Positions 6,544 to 13,953 of a stretch of 16,083 nucleotides of DNA are shown here, in pieces. The number at the start of each line of letters is the position of its first letter. The first letter of the stretch is position 1. The notes under the pieces were generated by a model, which saw only the letters and a list, made by a program, of their open reading frames with translations, made no database searches and was not told the DNA's origin. Position numbers and translations under genes: made by a program. Source of the stretch: Candidatus Margulisiibacteriota bacterium (GTDB taxonomy: Bacteria; Margulisbacteria; WOR-1; JAKLHX01); the NCBI GenBank assembly GCA_022709925.1, contig JAKLHX010000009.1, positions 1 through 16,083 on the forward strand. The letters run 5' to 3'.

Positions 6544-8616
6544 TTAAAACGTCTCCTGCTGGAATTCGGAAGATGCCGGTTCTTCGGGTGTGTCTTCCAT
6601 CTCTATCATTTCTTCTTTAGGTTCGGATCTTTTTCCGTGGGAAAGATGGCATTGTCTTTTAGGGGCTTTGTCCGTCCAAAAAGTTCCCCAACGCAGTCTT
6701 TTTGCCGGGCAATTAGGTCCGCGCAGAAGACCGGAATCAACGCATATCTGGACAGATGCTACATTATTAGGTCTTGGAAAGTCTTGGACCGGGATGTTCT
6801 TTAATACTGCCTGCATAAAGGTCTTCCATATCCTCGGGCAGACGCCGACCTCGGCCACGCCTTTCATTGAAGAATTGTTGTCGTTGCCTACCCAGACGCC
6901 CGCGACCATTTGCGGTACAAATCCTATAAACCACGCGTCCTTAAAATTGTCGGATGTCCCGGTCTTTGCGGCCGCGGGCCGTCCTATCGCGCCTTTCATG
7001 CCGGTACCTGAAGTTATCACGCCTTTCATCATCGATACCATGATGTTCGCGATGTCCGGTTCAAGCGCCCGGACCTTGGAGGGCTTGTTCTCTTCTAGTA
7101 TCTTGCCGTTCTTGTCGGTGACTTTTAATACGGCGATGGTCTCGGATTTTTCACCTCCCGCGGCGAACACGCTGAACGCTCCTGTCATCTCAAGGAGAGA
7201 AACATCGGAAGTGCCGAGCGCCAGCGAAAGGGTGGGGGTAAGGTCGGATGTTATTCCCATCCTTTTTGCCACATTTATTGCCGATTCAACCCCGACTTTC
7301 TGCAGGAGCCTTATAGAAGGGATGTTCAGGGAATTCTCAAGGGCGTATTGCACGGTGACCGGGCCACGGAACTTCCTGTCAAAATTGTTCGGCCGCCATT
7401 TGCCGTCAGGGTTTTGTTCGGTAGCAAAGACCTCAAATACTGAAGATGTGTCGTACACGATATCTCCGGGCGACACTCTTTTTTCCATTGCGGCCGTATA
7501 GATGAACGGTTTGAAAGACGATCCCGGAGAGCGCTTTGCCTGGACCGCGCGGTTGAACTCGCTCTTGTCAAAGTCAGCGCCTCCGACCATTGCGAGCACA
7601 TGTCCGGTGTTCGGGTCCATCGCTACCATTGCAGCTTCAGAGAACCTGTATTTTGCACCCTCATTCTTTACGAACTGCGTTACCGAATCTTCCGCGGCTT
7701 TTTGAATGCTCATCACAAGCGTCGTGTATACCCTTAAGCCGCCCTTATATACCGCGTCCCTTCCGTATTTTTCCACCAGCCGGTTTATCACAAAGTTCGT
7801 AAAATAAGGTGCGTTGAACTTGTATTTGTTGATCTTTCCCATGGAAAGAGTGACCTTGTCCTCTTTTGCGGCCAGTGCCTGGCGGTCGTTTATTATCCCG
7901 AGGTCTTTCATCTTTATGAGGACGGAATTTCTTCTCTTTATGGCCAGGTCAAAGTTCTTGTAAGGCGAATATATTTCCGGGGCTCCCAAAATACCGGCCA
8001 TCATCGCGGCTTCTGAAAGGGAGAGAGCGCTCGCATGTTTCCCGAAATACATCTGCGCCGCGGCATCGGCCCCGTAGGTGTTGTGTCCCCAGTAGACCTG
8101 GTTCAGGTACATCTCAAGTATCTCTTCTTTTGTATAGCGCCTTTCCAGTTCGATCGCGTAGTAAGCTTCCGAGAACTTCCTGTGGAAGCTCTTTTCGGTT
8201 GAAAGGAAAAGGGTCCTTGCCAGCTGTTGGGTGATCGTACTGCCTCCCTGGACGATCCTTCCGTGCATAAGGTTCGCGATCCCAGCTCTTGCGATCGCCT
8301 TCAGTGAAACGCCTTTATGGTTAAAAAAATCGCTGTCTTCGGACGCGATCACTGCCTTTATGAGATAAGGGGATATCTGGGACATAGGGACCGATATCCT
8401 TTTTTGTCCCGCATGTATGGTCCCGAGTACTATTCCGTCGGCGGAGTATATTATGGTCGATTCCGACAGAGGGGAGCTCGCGGACTCTATCATATCGGAA
8501 TTCGCGAGTATTTGGACGATGAACCCCGCGAACGAGAACACGATAACGAGGATGATCACAGAAAGTATCCCGATCCCCGATCTTTTACTTTCCGGTTTCC
8601 GCTTCTTTCTCTTCAT
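6544..8616 (-). CDS. Class A penicillin-binding protein, bifunctional transglycosylase/transpeptidase (PBP1A family)
   Basis: It polymerises lipid II into glycan strands and cross-links the peptides, anchored in the inner membrane and acting outside it. The 690 residues begin with a basic cytoplasmic tail and one membrane helix (about 14-37). The GT51 domain follows (about 80-255), with 'EDSDFFNHKG' (catalytic E93), 'QGGSTITQQLART' (123-135) and 'ELERRYTKEEILEMYLNQVY' (156-175). The transpeptidase domain has SxxK S366-K369, SxN S429-N431 and KTG 551-553, all intact. The tail contains spaced cysteines ('VQICVDSGLLRGPNCP' and a later 'RQCHLSH'), a common feature of PBP1A C-termini. A near-leaderless promoter sits just upstream (8627-8635). 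It is followed with no gap by the phosphohexomutase. Confidence 0.95.
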   Translation of the reverse strand: MKRKKRKPESKRSGIGILSVIILVIVFSFAGFIVQILANSDMIESASSPLSESTIIYSADGIVLGTIHAGQKRISVPMSQISPYLIKAVIASEDSDFFNHKGVSLKAIARAGIANLMHGRIVQGGSTITQQLARTLFLSTEKSFHRKFSEAYYAIELERRYTKEEILEMYLNQVYWGHNTYGADAAAQMYFGKHASALSLSEAAMMAGILGAPEIYSPYKNFDLAIKRRNSVLIKMKDLGIINDRQALAAKEDKVTLSMGKINKYKFNAPYFTNFVINRLVEKYGRDAVYKGGLRVYTTLVMSIQKAAEDSVTQFVKNEGAKYRFSEAAMVAMDPNTGHVLAMVGGADFDKSEFNRAVQAKRSPGSSFKPFIYTAAMEKRVSPGDIVYDTSSVFEVFATEQNPDGKWRPNNFDRKFRGPVTVQYALENSLNIPSIRLLQKVGVESAINVAKRMGITSDLTPTLSLALGTSDVSLLEMTGAFSVFAAGGEKSETIAVLKVTDKNGKILEENKPSKVRALEPDIANIMVSMMKGVITSGTGMKGAIGRPAAAKTGTSDNFKDAWFIGFVPQMVAGVWVGNDNNSSMKGVAEVGVCPRIWKTFMQAVLKNIPVQDFPRPNNVASVQICVDSGLLRGPNCPAKRLRWGTFWTDKAPKRQCHLSHGKRSEPKEEMIEMEDTPEEPASSEFQQETF

Positions 8617-8626
8617 TTGATTAATA

Positions 8627-8635
8627 ATTATAACA
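8627..8635 (-). promoter_or_regulatory. Extended -10 promoter for the PBP gene, near-leaderless
   Basis: On the minus strand the sequence reads TGTTATAAT, identical to the glyA promoter element. Only 10 bases separate its last T (8627) from the PBP start codon at 8616. Transcription would therefore begin about 3-4 bases before the ATG, and no Shine-Dalgarno sequence is visible in TTATTAATCAAATG. This points to leaderless or nearly leaderless translation. Confidence 0.55.
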
Positions 8636-8638
8636 TAG

Positions 8639-8655
8639 GGCTGTCGGTGACAGCC
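8639..8655. repeat. 7-bp inverted repeat in divergent promoter region
   Basis: GGCTGTC (8639-8645) and GACAGCC (8649-8655) are perfectly complementary around GGT. The repeat overlaps the -35 element of the aroQ promoter and lies where the -35 region of the divergent PBP promoter would be. It could be an operator, but it is short and has no recognised regulator. Confidence 0.5.
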
Positions 8656-8675
8656 AAAGGTTGGTATGATACAAT
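8647..8675 (+). promoter_or_regulatory. Promoter for the aroQ operon
   Basis: GTGACA (8647-8652, one mismatch to TTGACA) is followed after exactly 17 bases by TACAAT (8670-8675), with an extended TG at 8667-8668. The predicted start near 8682 leaves a short leader with AAAGGGA (8682-8688) ahead of the aroQ ATG at 8698. It probably drives the long coupled gene run that follows. Confidence 0.65.
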
Positions 8676-8697
8676 TCTAAAAAAGGGAATTGACCTC

Positions 8698-9132
8698 ATG
8701 AAGAAAATACTTGTTATCCACGGTCCGAACCTGAACCTTTTAGGCGACAGGGAAAATGAAATATACGGCAAGACCACTCTTGATGACATAAACAACGAGA
8801 TGAAGTCCCTTGCCGGCCAATTGGGCGCGGAGATAGATTTTTACCAGAGCAATATAGAGGGGGAGATCGTCAATGCCGTCCAGAACGCCAGAGGCAAATT
8901 CGATGCTTTGGTGATAAATCCGGGTGGATACACCCATTACAGCGTCGCGATAAGGGATGCCATCTCCGCGGTAAAGGTCCCGACCGTAGAGGTGCATCTT
9001 TCAAATATACATGCAAGAGAAGAGTTCAGGCAAAAGTCGGTGATCTCTCCGGTGACAAAAGGGCAGATAATCGGGTTCGGCAAAGAAAGCTATATGCTCG
9101 CAGTGCGCGCGGCGGTCTCTCTGCTTTCATGA
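8698..9132 (+). CDS. aroQ: 3-dehydroquinate dehydratase, type II
   Basis: This cytosolic enzyme dehydrates 3-dehydroquinate to 3-dehydroshikimate in the shikimate pathway. The 144-residue length is typical of the dodecameric type II enzyme. The N-terminus 'ILVIHGPNLNLLGDRE' is diagnostic, and the active-site set is complete: R18 on the lid loop, catalytic Y23, N74 in 'INPGGYTH', H80, H100 in 'EVHLSNIHAREEFR', and R111. The start is ATG 8698 although the frame is open further upstream across the promoter; the family N-terminus and the AAGGG sequence fix it. The stop overlaps the next gene start (ATGA, 9129-9132). Here it is followed by an M24 peptidase, as in the aroQ-pepQ-efp cluster of many bacteria, but efp is missing. 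Confidence 0.96.
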   Translation: MKKILVIHGPNLNLLGDRENEIYGKTTLDDINNEMKSLAGQLGAEIDFYQSNIEGEIVNAVQNARGKFDALVINPGGYTHYSVAIRDAISAVKVPTVEVHLSNIHAREEFRQKSVISPVTKGQIIGFGKESYMLAVRAAVSLLS

Positions 9133-9821
9133 TCATGAGCCGCGACAACACCTCTCTCATAAAAAAAGCGGCTGACATCATTTCCCTTGTTATGCATGAT
9201 GTCGAAAAAAAAATAAGACCAGGGATAACGGAAAAGCAGCTTGCGTCTTTCATCAGGAGGCGTATAGTGCATCACGGCGGCAAAAAAGAATCTTTTAAGA
9301 CAATAGTTTCTTCGGGTGCCAGGTCCCGGCTTGTTCACGGATACGCTACTAATAAGAAAATAAGGAAAGACGATTGCGTGATAGTCGACTGCGGAGCCGT
9401 TTACCGCGGATACTGTTCGGATATAACGCGTACTTTTTTCCCTGGGCATGTCAAAGACGGCAGAAAGAAGATCTATGACCTTGTAAAAAAGGCGCAGCAA
9501 AGAGCTATAATGGCTGTGAAAAGCGGTGTTCCTGTGAAGCGGATCGACCGCATTGTCCGGGAATGTTTTGGCGTTTTAGGTCTGGAAAAGTACTATCCTC
9601 ATACCACCGGGCACGGGATAGGCGTAAAAGTCCATGAATTCCCGAGGATATCGGTAAGAAGCGACGATAAACTTAGCGAAGGGATGGTCGTGACGATAGA
9701 GCCGGGACTGTATTTTAAGGACAAAAGCAGGTATTTTAAGCGGCCTTTTGGAGTAAGGATAGAGGACATGGTCCTTGTAAAGAAGAACGGCTGCGAAATA
9801 TTGACCACAGCGAGGAAATAA
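9129..9821 (+). CDS. M24 family metallopeptidase, minimal Xaa-Pro aminopeptidase/prolidase-like
   Basis: This is a predicted cytosolic dinuclear-metal peptidase that removes residues next to proline. The pita-bread catalytic fold is complete: metal ligands D87 ('IVDCGA'), D98 ('CSDITRTF'), H162 ('TTGHGIG'), E191 ('TIEPGLYF') and E212 ('VRIEDMV'), with H70 and H169 as substrate histidines. The 'HGIGVKVHEFPRI' and 'EPGLYF...GVRIEDMVLV' patterns fit aminopeptidase P/prolidase rather than methionine aminopeptidase. At 230 residues it is well short of the usual ~350 because the N-terminal creatinase-type domain is absent; translation starts almost directly at the catalytic domain. A start at 9129 or at ATG 9135 is possible. 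It overlaps aroQ by four bases and lies one base before ispD. Confidence 0.85.
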   Translation: MIMSRDNTSLIKKAADIISLVMHDVEKKIRPGITEKQLASFIRRRIVHHGGKKESFKTIVSSGARSRLVHGYATNKKIRKDDCVIVDCGAVYRGYCSDITRTFFPGHVKDGRKKIYDLVKKAQQRAIMAVKSGVPVKRIDRIVRECFGVLGLEKYYPHTTGHGIGVKVHEFPRISVRSDDKLSEGMVVTIEPGLYFKDKSRYFKRPFGVRIEDMVLVKKNGCEILTTARK

Positions 9822-9822
9822 C

Positions 9823-10512
9823 ATGAAAGTATCAGCGGTCATAGCGGCCGGAGGGATCGGGAAAAGGATGCATATCCAGGAGAACAAGCTCTTCATAGAG
9901 CTGCTAGGGAGACCTGTCCTTTCACTTACCGTTTCGGTTTTCGAATCTACGGAATTGATCGATGAGATAGTCCTTGTTGTGCCGCCGGATGAAATGGACC
10001 GTACCCTGTCACTGGTTAAAAAAGCCGGGTTCAAAAAGATCAAAAACGTGGTGTCAGGAGGACAGATGAGACAGGACTCCGTTTATAACGGTCTTCAGGC
10101 GATCTCCCATGATTCTGATATCGTCCTGATACATGACGGCGCGCGTCCGTTCGTGACGAAAGAAATGATCGTGAGGGCGGTGAACGAGATAAAGACCTGC
10201 AGTGCCGTGATAGTGGCTATGCCGGTTAAAGACACGATAAAGACAGTAGGCGAAGACGGCTTTGTAATGAACACTCTTGACAGGGAGCTCCTATGGCAGG
10301 TCCAGACACCCCAGGTCTTCAAAAAAGACCTGATAATAGAGGCTCATGAACGCGCAAAAAAGGTTTCGCTGCAGGCTACCGATGATTCGCGGCTTGTAGA
10401 GCGTTTGGGTGAAAAAGTAAAAGTCATCCGTGGTTCCTATGAGAATATAAAAATAACGACGCCGGAAGACATAAAGATAGCAGAGGAGATATTAAGATCA
10501 AGGCAATTATAA
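9823..10512 (+). CDS. ispD: 2-C-methyl-D-erythritol 4-phosphate cytidylyltransferase
   Basis: IspD joins CTP and MEP to give CDP-ME in the non-mevalonate isoprenoid pathway, which leads to undecaprenyl carrier lipid. The 229-residue Rossmann-like protein has the glycine-rich 'AAGGIGKRM' (R15), K22 in 'NKLF', D105 in 'HDGARP', T138 in 'VKDTIK', R154 in 'LDRELLWQVQTPQVF' and K210 in 'NIKITTPED'. All are the equivalents of the known E. coli active-site residues. The start ATG 9823 follows the upstream stop by one base, with GAGG at 9812-9815. ispF, often the next gene or a fusion partner, is not here. The 3' end overlaps the likely true start of the first TauE-like gene. Confidence 0.95.
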   Translation: MKVSAVIAAGGIGKRMHIQENKLFIELLGRPVLSLTVSVFESTELIDEIVLVVPPDEMDRTLSLVKKAGFKKIKNVVSGGQMRQDSVYNGLQAISHDSDIVLIHDGARPFVTKEMIVRAVNEIKTCSAVIVAMPVKDTIKTVGEDGFVMNTLDRELLWQVQTPQVFKKDLIIEAHERAKKVSLQATDDSRLVERLGEKVKVIRGSYENIKITTPEDIKIAEEILRSRQL

Positions 10513-10529
10513 TAGGTTTTGTCGCGGGG

Positions 10530-10838
10530 ATGGTCAGCGGCCTGGTAGGCCTGGGCGGAGGCATAATCCTGGTACCAGCTCTCGTATATTTCTTCGATAT
10601 GAGCCAGCACAAGTCACAAGGGACTTCTTTGTTCATCATAATACCGACCGCTTTTATAGGCGCCTATATGTATTCTTTGCAAGGCCATATGGACCTGAAC
10701 ATCGCCGTGTGGGTCGCTATAGGAGGGTTCGCTGGCGGATATTTCGGCAGCTTTTTAGCCGGCCGTCTGTCGGAAAGTTCACTGAAGCTGATGTATATGG
10801 CTTTGCTTGTGATCGTAGGAATAAAGATGTTCTTTTAA
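10530..10838 (+). CDS. Half-size TauE/SafE (TSUP) membrane protein, first of a tandem pair
   Basis: The protein has 102 residues from the ATG at 10530. It carries one TauE/SafE repeat: 'GLVGLGGGIILVPAL', then 'DMSQHKSQGTSLFIIIPTAFIGA', and two more hydrophobic segments (about 57-78 and 84-102). Full-length TauE/SafE permeases (about 240-260 residues, anion or sulfite/sulfoacetate export) contain two such repeats, so this is half a transporter. The frame continues upstream as 'IKAIIIGFVAG' (10497-10529), which matches the first-helix residues of the following paralogue. No ATG, GTG or TTG is available there. AGGAG at 10484-10488 lies 8 bases before an ATC codon at 10497, so initiation at a rare codon, adding 11 residues, is plausible. 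It must pair with itself or, more likely, with the next gene's product. Confidence 0.85.
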   Translation: MVSGLVGLGGGIILVPALVYFFDMSQHKSQGTSLFIIIPTAFIGAYMYSLQGHMDLNIAVWVAIGGFAGGYFGSFLAGRLSESSLKLMYMALLVIVGIKMFF

Positions 10839-10857
10839 TGATCGGAGGGACCGTCTG

Positions 10858-11238
10858 ATGACCGCTTCGACACTTGTGTTTATCATACTTACAGGGCTTG
10901 CCGCCGGACTGCTCAGCGGTCTTATGGGAGTCGGCGGCGGAACTATCACCATACCTGCTCTTGTCCTGATAGTCGGGATGAGCCAGCATTTGGCGCAGGG
11001 GATATCTCTTGCCATTATCATCCCTACCGCAATGATAGGGGCATACGGTTACTACTTAAAAGGCAACGTAGATGTGGAGCTCGGTATCAAGATGGCCGCA
11101 GGCTCTGTTCTTGGGACGTTCATAGGCTCTTTGCTTGCCTGCAGGATAGCTTCGGGTGACCTTAAAAAGATCTTCGGCGTTTTTGTTATAATGATTGCTA
11201 TAAAGGTGGCTGCAGATGTATTTTCCCGAAAAAAATGA
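10858..11238 (+). CDS. Half-size TauE/SafE (TSUP) membrane protein, second of a tandem pair
   Basis: The 126-residue protein has a single TauE/SafE repeat. It contains 'AAGLLSGLMGVGGGTITIPA' (15-34), 'GMSQHLAQGISLAIIIPTAM' (40-59) and further hydrophobic segments near 77-95 and 102-120, ending in a basic tail. It is clearly homologous along its length to the preceding 102-residue protein (same MSQH, IIIPTA and GAY elements), so the pair arose by duplication and together equals one normal permease. The ATG has GGAGGG (10844-10849) 8 bases upstream. The last 23 bases overlap the trpE start. The substrate cannot be told; the family moves small organic or sulfur-containing anions. Confidence 0.88.
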   Translation: MTASTLVFIILTGLAAGLLSGLMGVGGGTITIPALVLIVGMSQHLAQGISLAIIIPTAMIGAYGYYLKGNVDVELGIKMAAGSVLGTFIGSLLACRIASGDLKKIFGVFVIMIAIKVAADVFSRKK

Positions 11239-12697
11239 ATTCATAAAACTATCCAAACAGGGAAGTCTCGTCCCTGTCTACAGGGAGATCCTTGCCGATA
11301 CCGAAACGCCCGTTTCCGCTTTTTCAAAGATCGCAGGAAAATATTCTTTTCTTCTCGAGAGCGTTGAAGGCGGAGAGAACATGGCCAGATATTCTTTTAT
11401 GGGTTGCGATCCTTATATCGTCTTTTCCAGCAAGGGGAAGGACCTCTCGATATCAAAGGTCCCTGCCGGTAAGAAAAAATACAAGACCGAGAAAATAACC
11501 TGCGACCCGTTAAGCTATCTTAAAAAACTCATGTCCGATTTTGTTCCTGTAAAGATAAGCGGGCTTCCGCGTTTCCACGGGGGCGCGGTAGGATATATGG
11601 GCTATGACATAGTAAGGTTCGTGGAAAATATCCCGGATAAGAATCCCGACGACCTCAAGCTCCCTGATTGCCAATTCCTGTTCACCGATACTTTGCTTGT
11701 GTTCGACCATGTAAAACACAAGATCATGGTGGTCTCCAACGCAAGAGTGGAGGAAAGCCCTTCGAAAGCTTATGATGAGGCCGTAAAAAAAATAGACGCG
11801 ATCGTGGAAAAACTTAAAAAACCCGCTAAACTGAGACCTCTGGACCTGAATCGGGAGACGGCAGAGATCCCGAAAATAACCTCTAATATGACGCAGAAGG
11901 AATATGAGGCCGCTGTTTCAAGGGCGCAGGAATACATAAAGAACGGGGATATAATACAGGTCGTGCCGTCCCAGAGGTTTAAGACTGAAATAAACGCTTC
12001 TCCATTTGATATATACAGGGTCCTTCGCACGATAAACCCTTCTCCTTATATGTATTATTTCTCGTTTGATGATATGAAATTGGTCGGAACTTCCCCGGAA
12101 ATAATGGTAAGGCTCGAGGATAGAGAGGCTTCCATAAGGCCGATAGCGGGGACGCGTCCAAGAGGTGCCACTTCCGAAGAGGACAGGCGGCTTGAGTCCG
12201 AGCTGCTTGCTGACGAGAAGGAGAGAGCTGAACACATAATGTTAGTTGACCTCGCAAGGAACGATCTTGGTCGTGTCTGTGAAAACGGGTCCGTCAGGGT
12301 GGACGATCTTATGTCGGTTGAAAAATATTCGCACGTGATGCACATAGTCTCGAACGTCCTTGGGACGCTTGAAAAAGACAAAGATGCTTTTGATCTTTTT
12401 AAGGCATGTTTCCCCGCCGGGACGGTGTCCGGAGCTCCCAAGATCAGGGCTATGCAGATAATAGACGAGATCGAAAAAGTCCGCAGGGGGCCGTATGCCG
12501 GGGCGGTCGGGTATTTTGATTTTGCCGGGAACCTGGACACCTGTATCACTATAAGGACCATCGTAATAAAAGGCAAAGACGCTTATATACAGGCCGGAGG
12601 AGGGGTTGTCGCGGATTCCATACCGGAGAATGAGTACCGCGAAAGCATGAATAAGGCGAAAGCCATGTTAAAAGCGGTGGGGATGATAAACCGGTGA
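11216..12697 (+). CDS. trpE: Anthranilate synthase component I
   Basis: TrpE converts chorismate to anthranilate, using ammonia delivered by TrpG. The 493-residue length is usual. The N-terminal 'SFLLESVEGGENMARYSF' contains the LLES element (46-49) that binds tryptophan for feedback inhibition, which argues for TrpE rather than PabB. The chorismate-binding domain shows 'NPSPYMYYF', 'PIAGTRPRG' (309-317), 'AEHIMLVDLARNDLG' (H340), 'GTVSGAPKIRAMQIIDE' and 'AGGGVVADSIPENEY'. The start ATG 11216 lies inside the previous gene, with AGGTGG 6 bases upstream. The stop overlaps rodA as GTGA. No other trp gene (trpG, D, C, F, B, A) is in the window, so this is an isolated copy and must use a partner encoded elsewhere. 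Confidence 0.95.
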   Translation: MYFPEKNEFIKLSKQGSLVPVYREILADTETPVSAFSKIAGKYSFLLESVEGGENMARYSFMGCDPYIVFSSKGKDLSISKVPAGKKKYKTEKITCDPLSYLKKLMSDFVPVKISGLPRFHGGAVGYMGYDIVRFVENIPDKNPDDLKLPDCQFLFTDTLLVFDHVKHKIMVVSNARVEESPSKAYDEAVKKIDAIVEKLKKPAKLRPLDLNRETAEIPKITSNMTQKEYEAAVSRAQEYIKNGDIIQVVPSQRFKTEINASPFDIYRVLRTINPSPYMYYFSFDDMKLVGTSPEIMVRLEDREASIRPIAGTRPRGATSEEDRRLESELLADEKERAEHIMLVDLARNDLGRVCENGSVRVDDLMSVEKYSHVMHIVSNVLGTLEKDKDAFDLFKACFPAGTVSGAPKIRAMQIIDEIEKVRRGPYAGAVGYFDFAGNLDTCITIRTIVIKGKDAYIQAGGGVVADSIPENEYRESMNKAKAMLKAVGMINR

Positions 12698-13953
12698 TAA
12701 ATTTCAGGATGCTCAAAAATTCCGATCTTACGCTCTGGGTCTGCGCCGGACTTCTCATATTGATAGGTTTTGTATCGATCTATTCCGCGACTTTCGCGAT
12801 GCTTTCCAGGAAAGCCGCGATCGCCGCCGGGACAGGTATTGATCCTTTAATGTTCATAAAGAGGCATTTTGTGACCCTTCTGATAGGACTTGGGGGGATG
12901 TCGTTCTTTTCATATATAGACTACAAGAACCTTAAGGCCGCAAATATATGGCTGTATGTGTCCATGATACTTATCCTGCTTTTAGTCCTTGTCATGGGAT
13001 ATGAGAGCTACGGGGCCCAAAGATGGATCGGCATCGGGGCGTTCTCGTTCCAGCCTTCGGAGATATCCAAGCTTATACTGATCATCGCGCTCGCAAAATA
13101 TTTCGAAGACAGGAAAGGTTTTAAGGATATAGCGGAGTTGCTGCCGGTAGTTTTTATAGCGGGCATACCATTTCTCCTTATATTTAAACAGCCGGACCTG
13201 GGGACGGCGCTCGTATTCATCGCGATCACAATAGGGATGATCGTATGGTCGCAGGACAACTTTATAATACTTCTTTTGATATTTACTCCCGTCCTCAGTG
13301 CTTTCTTAAGCCTTCATATGTTCTTTTGGATCGCTTATCTTGCGCTGTTCGGGATCGTCCTTTATTTTTCAAGCGTAAAGACCTCTGATTCGGTTTCGAT
13401 ACTAGGGACGAATATTGTGACAGGGCTGGCGATCCCTTTTGCATGGCATCTTCTAAAGGATTACCAGAAACAGAGATTGTTCAGCTTTCTTAACCCCTCG
13501 GCAGACCCTTACGGGGCAGGGTATCATACTATACAATCACAGATCGCCATAGGGTCCGGAGGGATATTCGGGAGAGGTTTCCTTCACGGGACGCAGACGC
13601 AGCTCCAGTTCATTCCCCAGCAATGGACGGATTTCATCTTTTCCATGATAGGGGAAGAGTTCGGCATGGTTGGTGCGATGATCGTCATATTGCTTTTTGC
13701 TTTCCTGATATGGAGAGCGGTGTCCATAGCTTTGAGCGCGGCTGACCCGTACGGAAGCATGCTTGCTATCGGGATAGCTTCGATGATGATGTTCCATTTT
13801 GCGATAAACATCGGTATGACTCTTGGGATCGCGCCGGTCGTAGGGATCCCCCTGCCGTTCATAAGTTTCGGCGGCACATCGCTTATAGTCAATCTGTGCG
13901 CTATAGGTATTTTGCAGAGCATCGCGATGAGAAGGGAAAAGCTGTTCTTCTAA
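12694..13953 (+). CDS. rodA: Rod-shape peptidoglycan glycosyltransferase RodA (SEDS family)
   Basis: RodA is a polytopic inner-membrane polymerase that builds side-wall glycan strands from lipid II with a class B PBP. The 419 residues contain about ten hydrophobic segments and the SEDS signatures 'GAQRWIGIGAFSFQPSEISK' (107-126), 'FKQPDLGTALV' (164-174), 'NPSADPYGAGYHTIQSQIAI' (267-286) and 'PLPFISFGGTSL' near the C-terminus. The catalytic aspartate in 'QQWTDFIFSMIGEEFGMVGA' is D313. The 'HTxxSxxAIGSGG' context and 'TDFIF' fit RodA better than FtsW. It is slightly longer than usual, with extra hydrophobic residues around 190-245. The GTG at 12694 is coupled to the trpE stop; an internal ATG at 12709 is the alternative. 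The mreBCD and pbp2 genes that often accompany rodA are not here. Confidence 0.92.
   Translation: MINFRMLKNSDLTLWVCAGLLILIGFVSIYSATFAMLSRKAAIAAGTGIDPLMFIKRHFVTLLIGLGGMSFFSYIDYKNLKAANIWLYVSMILILLLVLVMGYESYGAQRWIGIGAFSFQPSEISKLILIIALAKYFEDRKGFKDIAELLPVVFIAGIPFLLIFKQPDLGTALVFIAITIGMIVWSQDNFIILLLIFTPVLSAFLSLHMFFWIAYLALFGIVLYFSSVKTSDSVSILGTNIVTGLAIPFAWHLLKDYQKQRLFSFLNPSADPYGAGYHTIQSQIAIGSGGIFGRGFLHGTQTQLQFIPQQWTDFIFSMIGEEFGMVGAMIVILLFAFLIWRAVSIALSAADPYGSMLAIGIASMMMFHFAINIGMTLGIAPVVGIPLPFISFGGTSLIVNLCAIGILQSIAMRREKLFF

Noticed and set aside
6590..7501. Long plus-strand open frame opposite the PBP gene (303 codons)
   Set aside because: It is antisense to the transpeptidase domain with intact catalytic motifs, and has no ribosome site or recognisable domain.
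8317..8697. Upstream-extended start of aroQ reaching into the PBP gene
   Set aside because: The family N-terminus begins exactly at ATG 8698, and a promoter and ribosome site lie inside the supposed extension.
13896..13952. Upstream-extended start of the DUF3006-like gene
   Set aside because: The extra residues are an out-of-frame reading of the rodA end; the TAATG junction start fits the family length.
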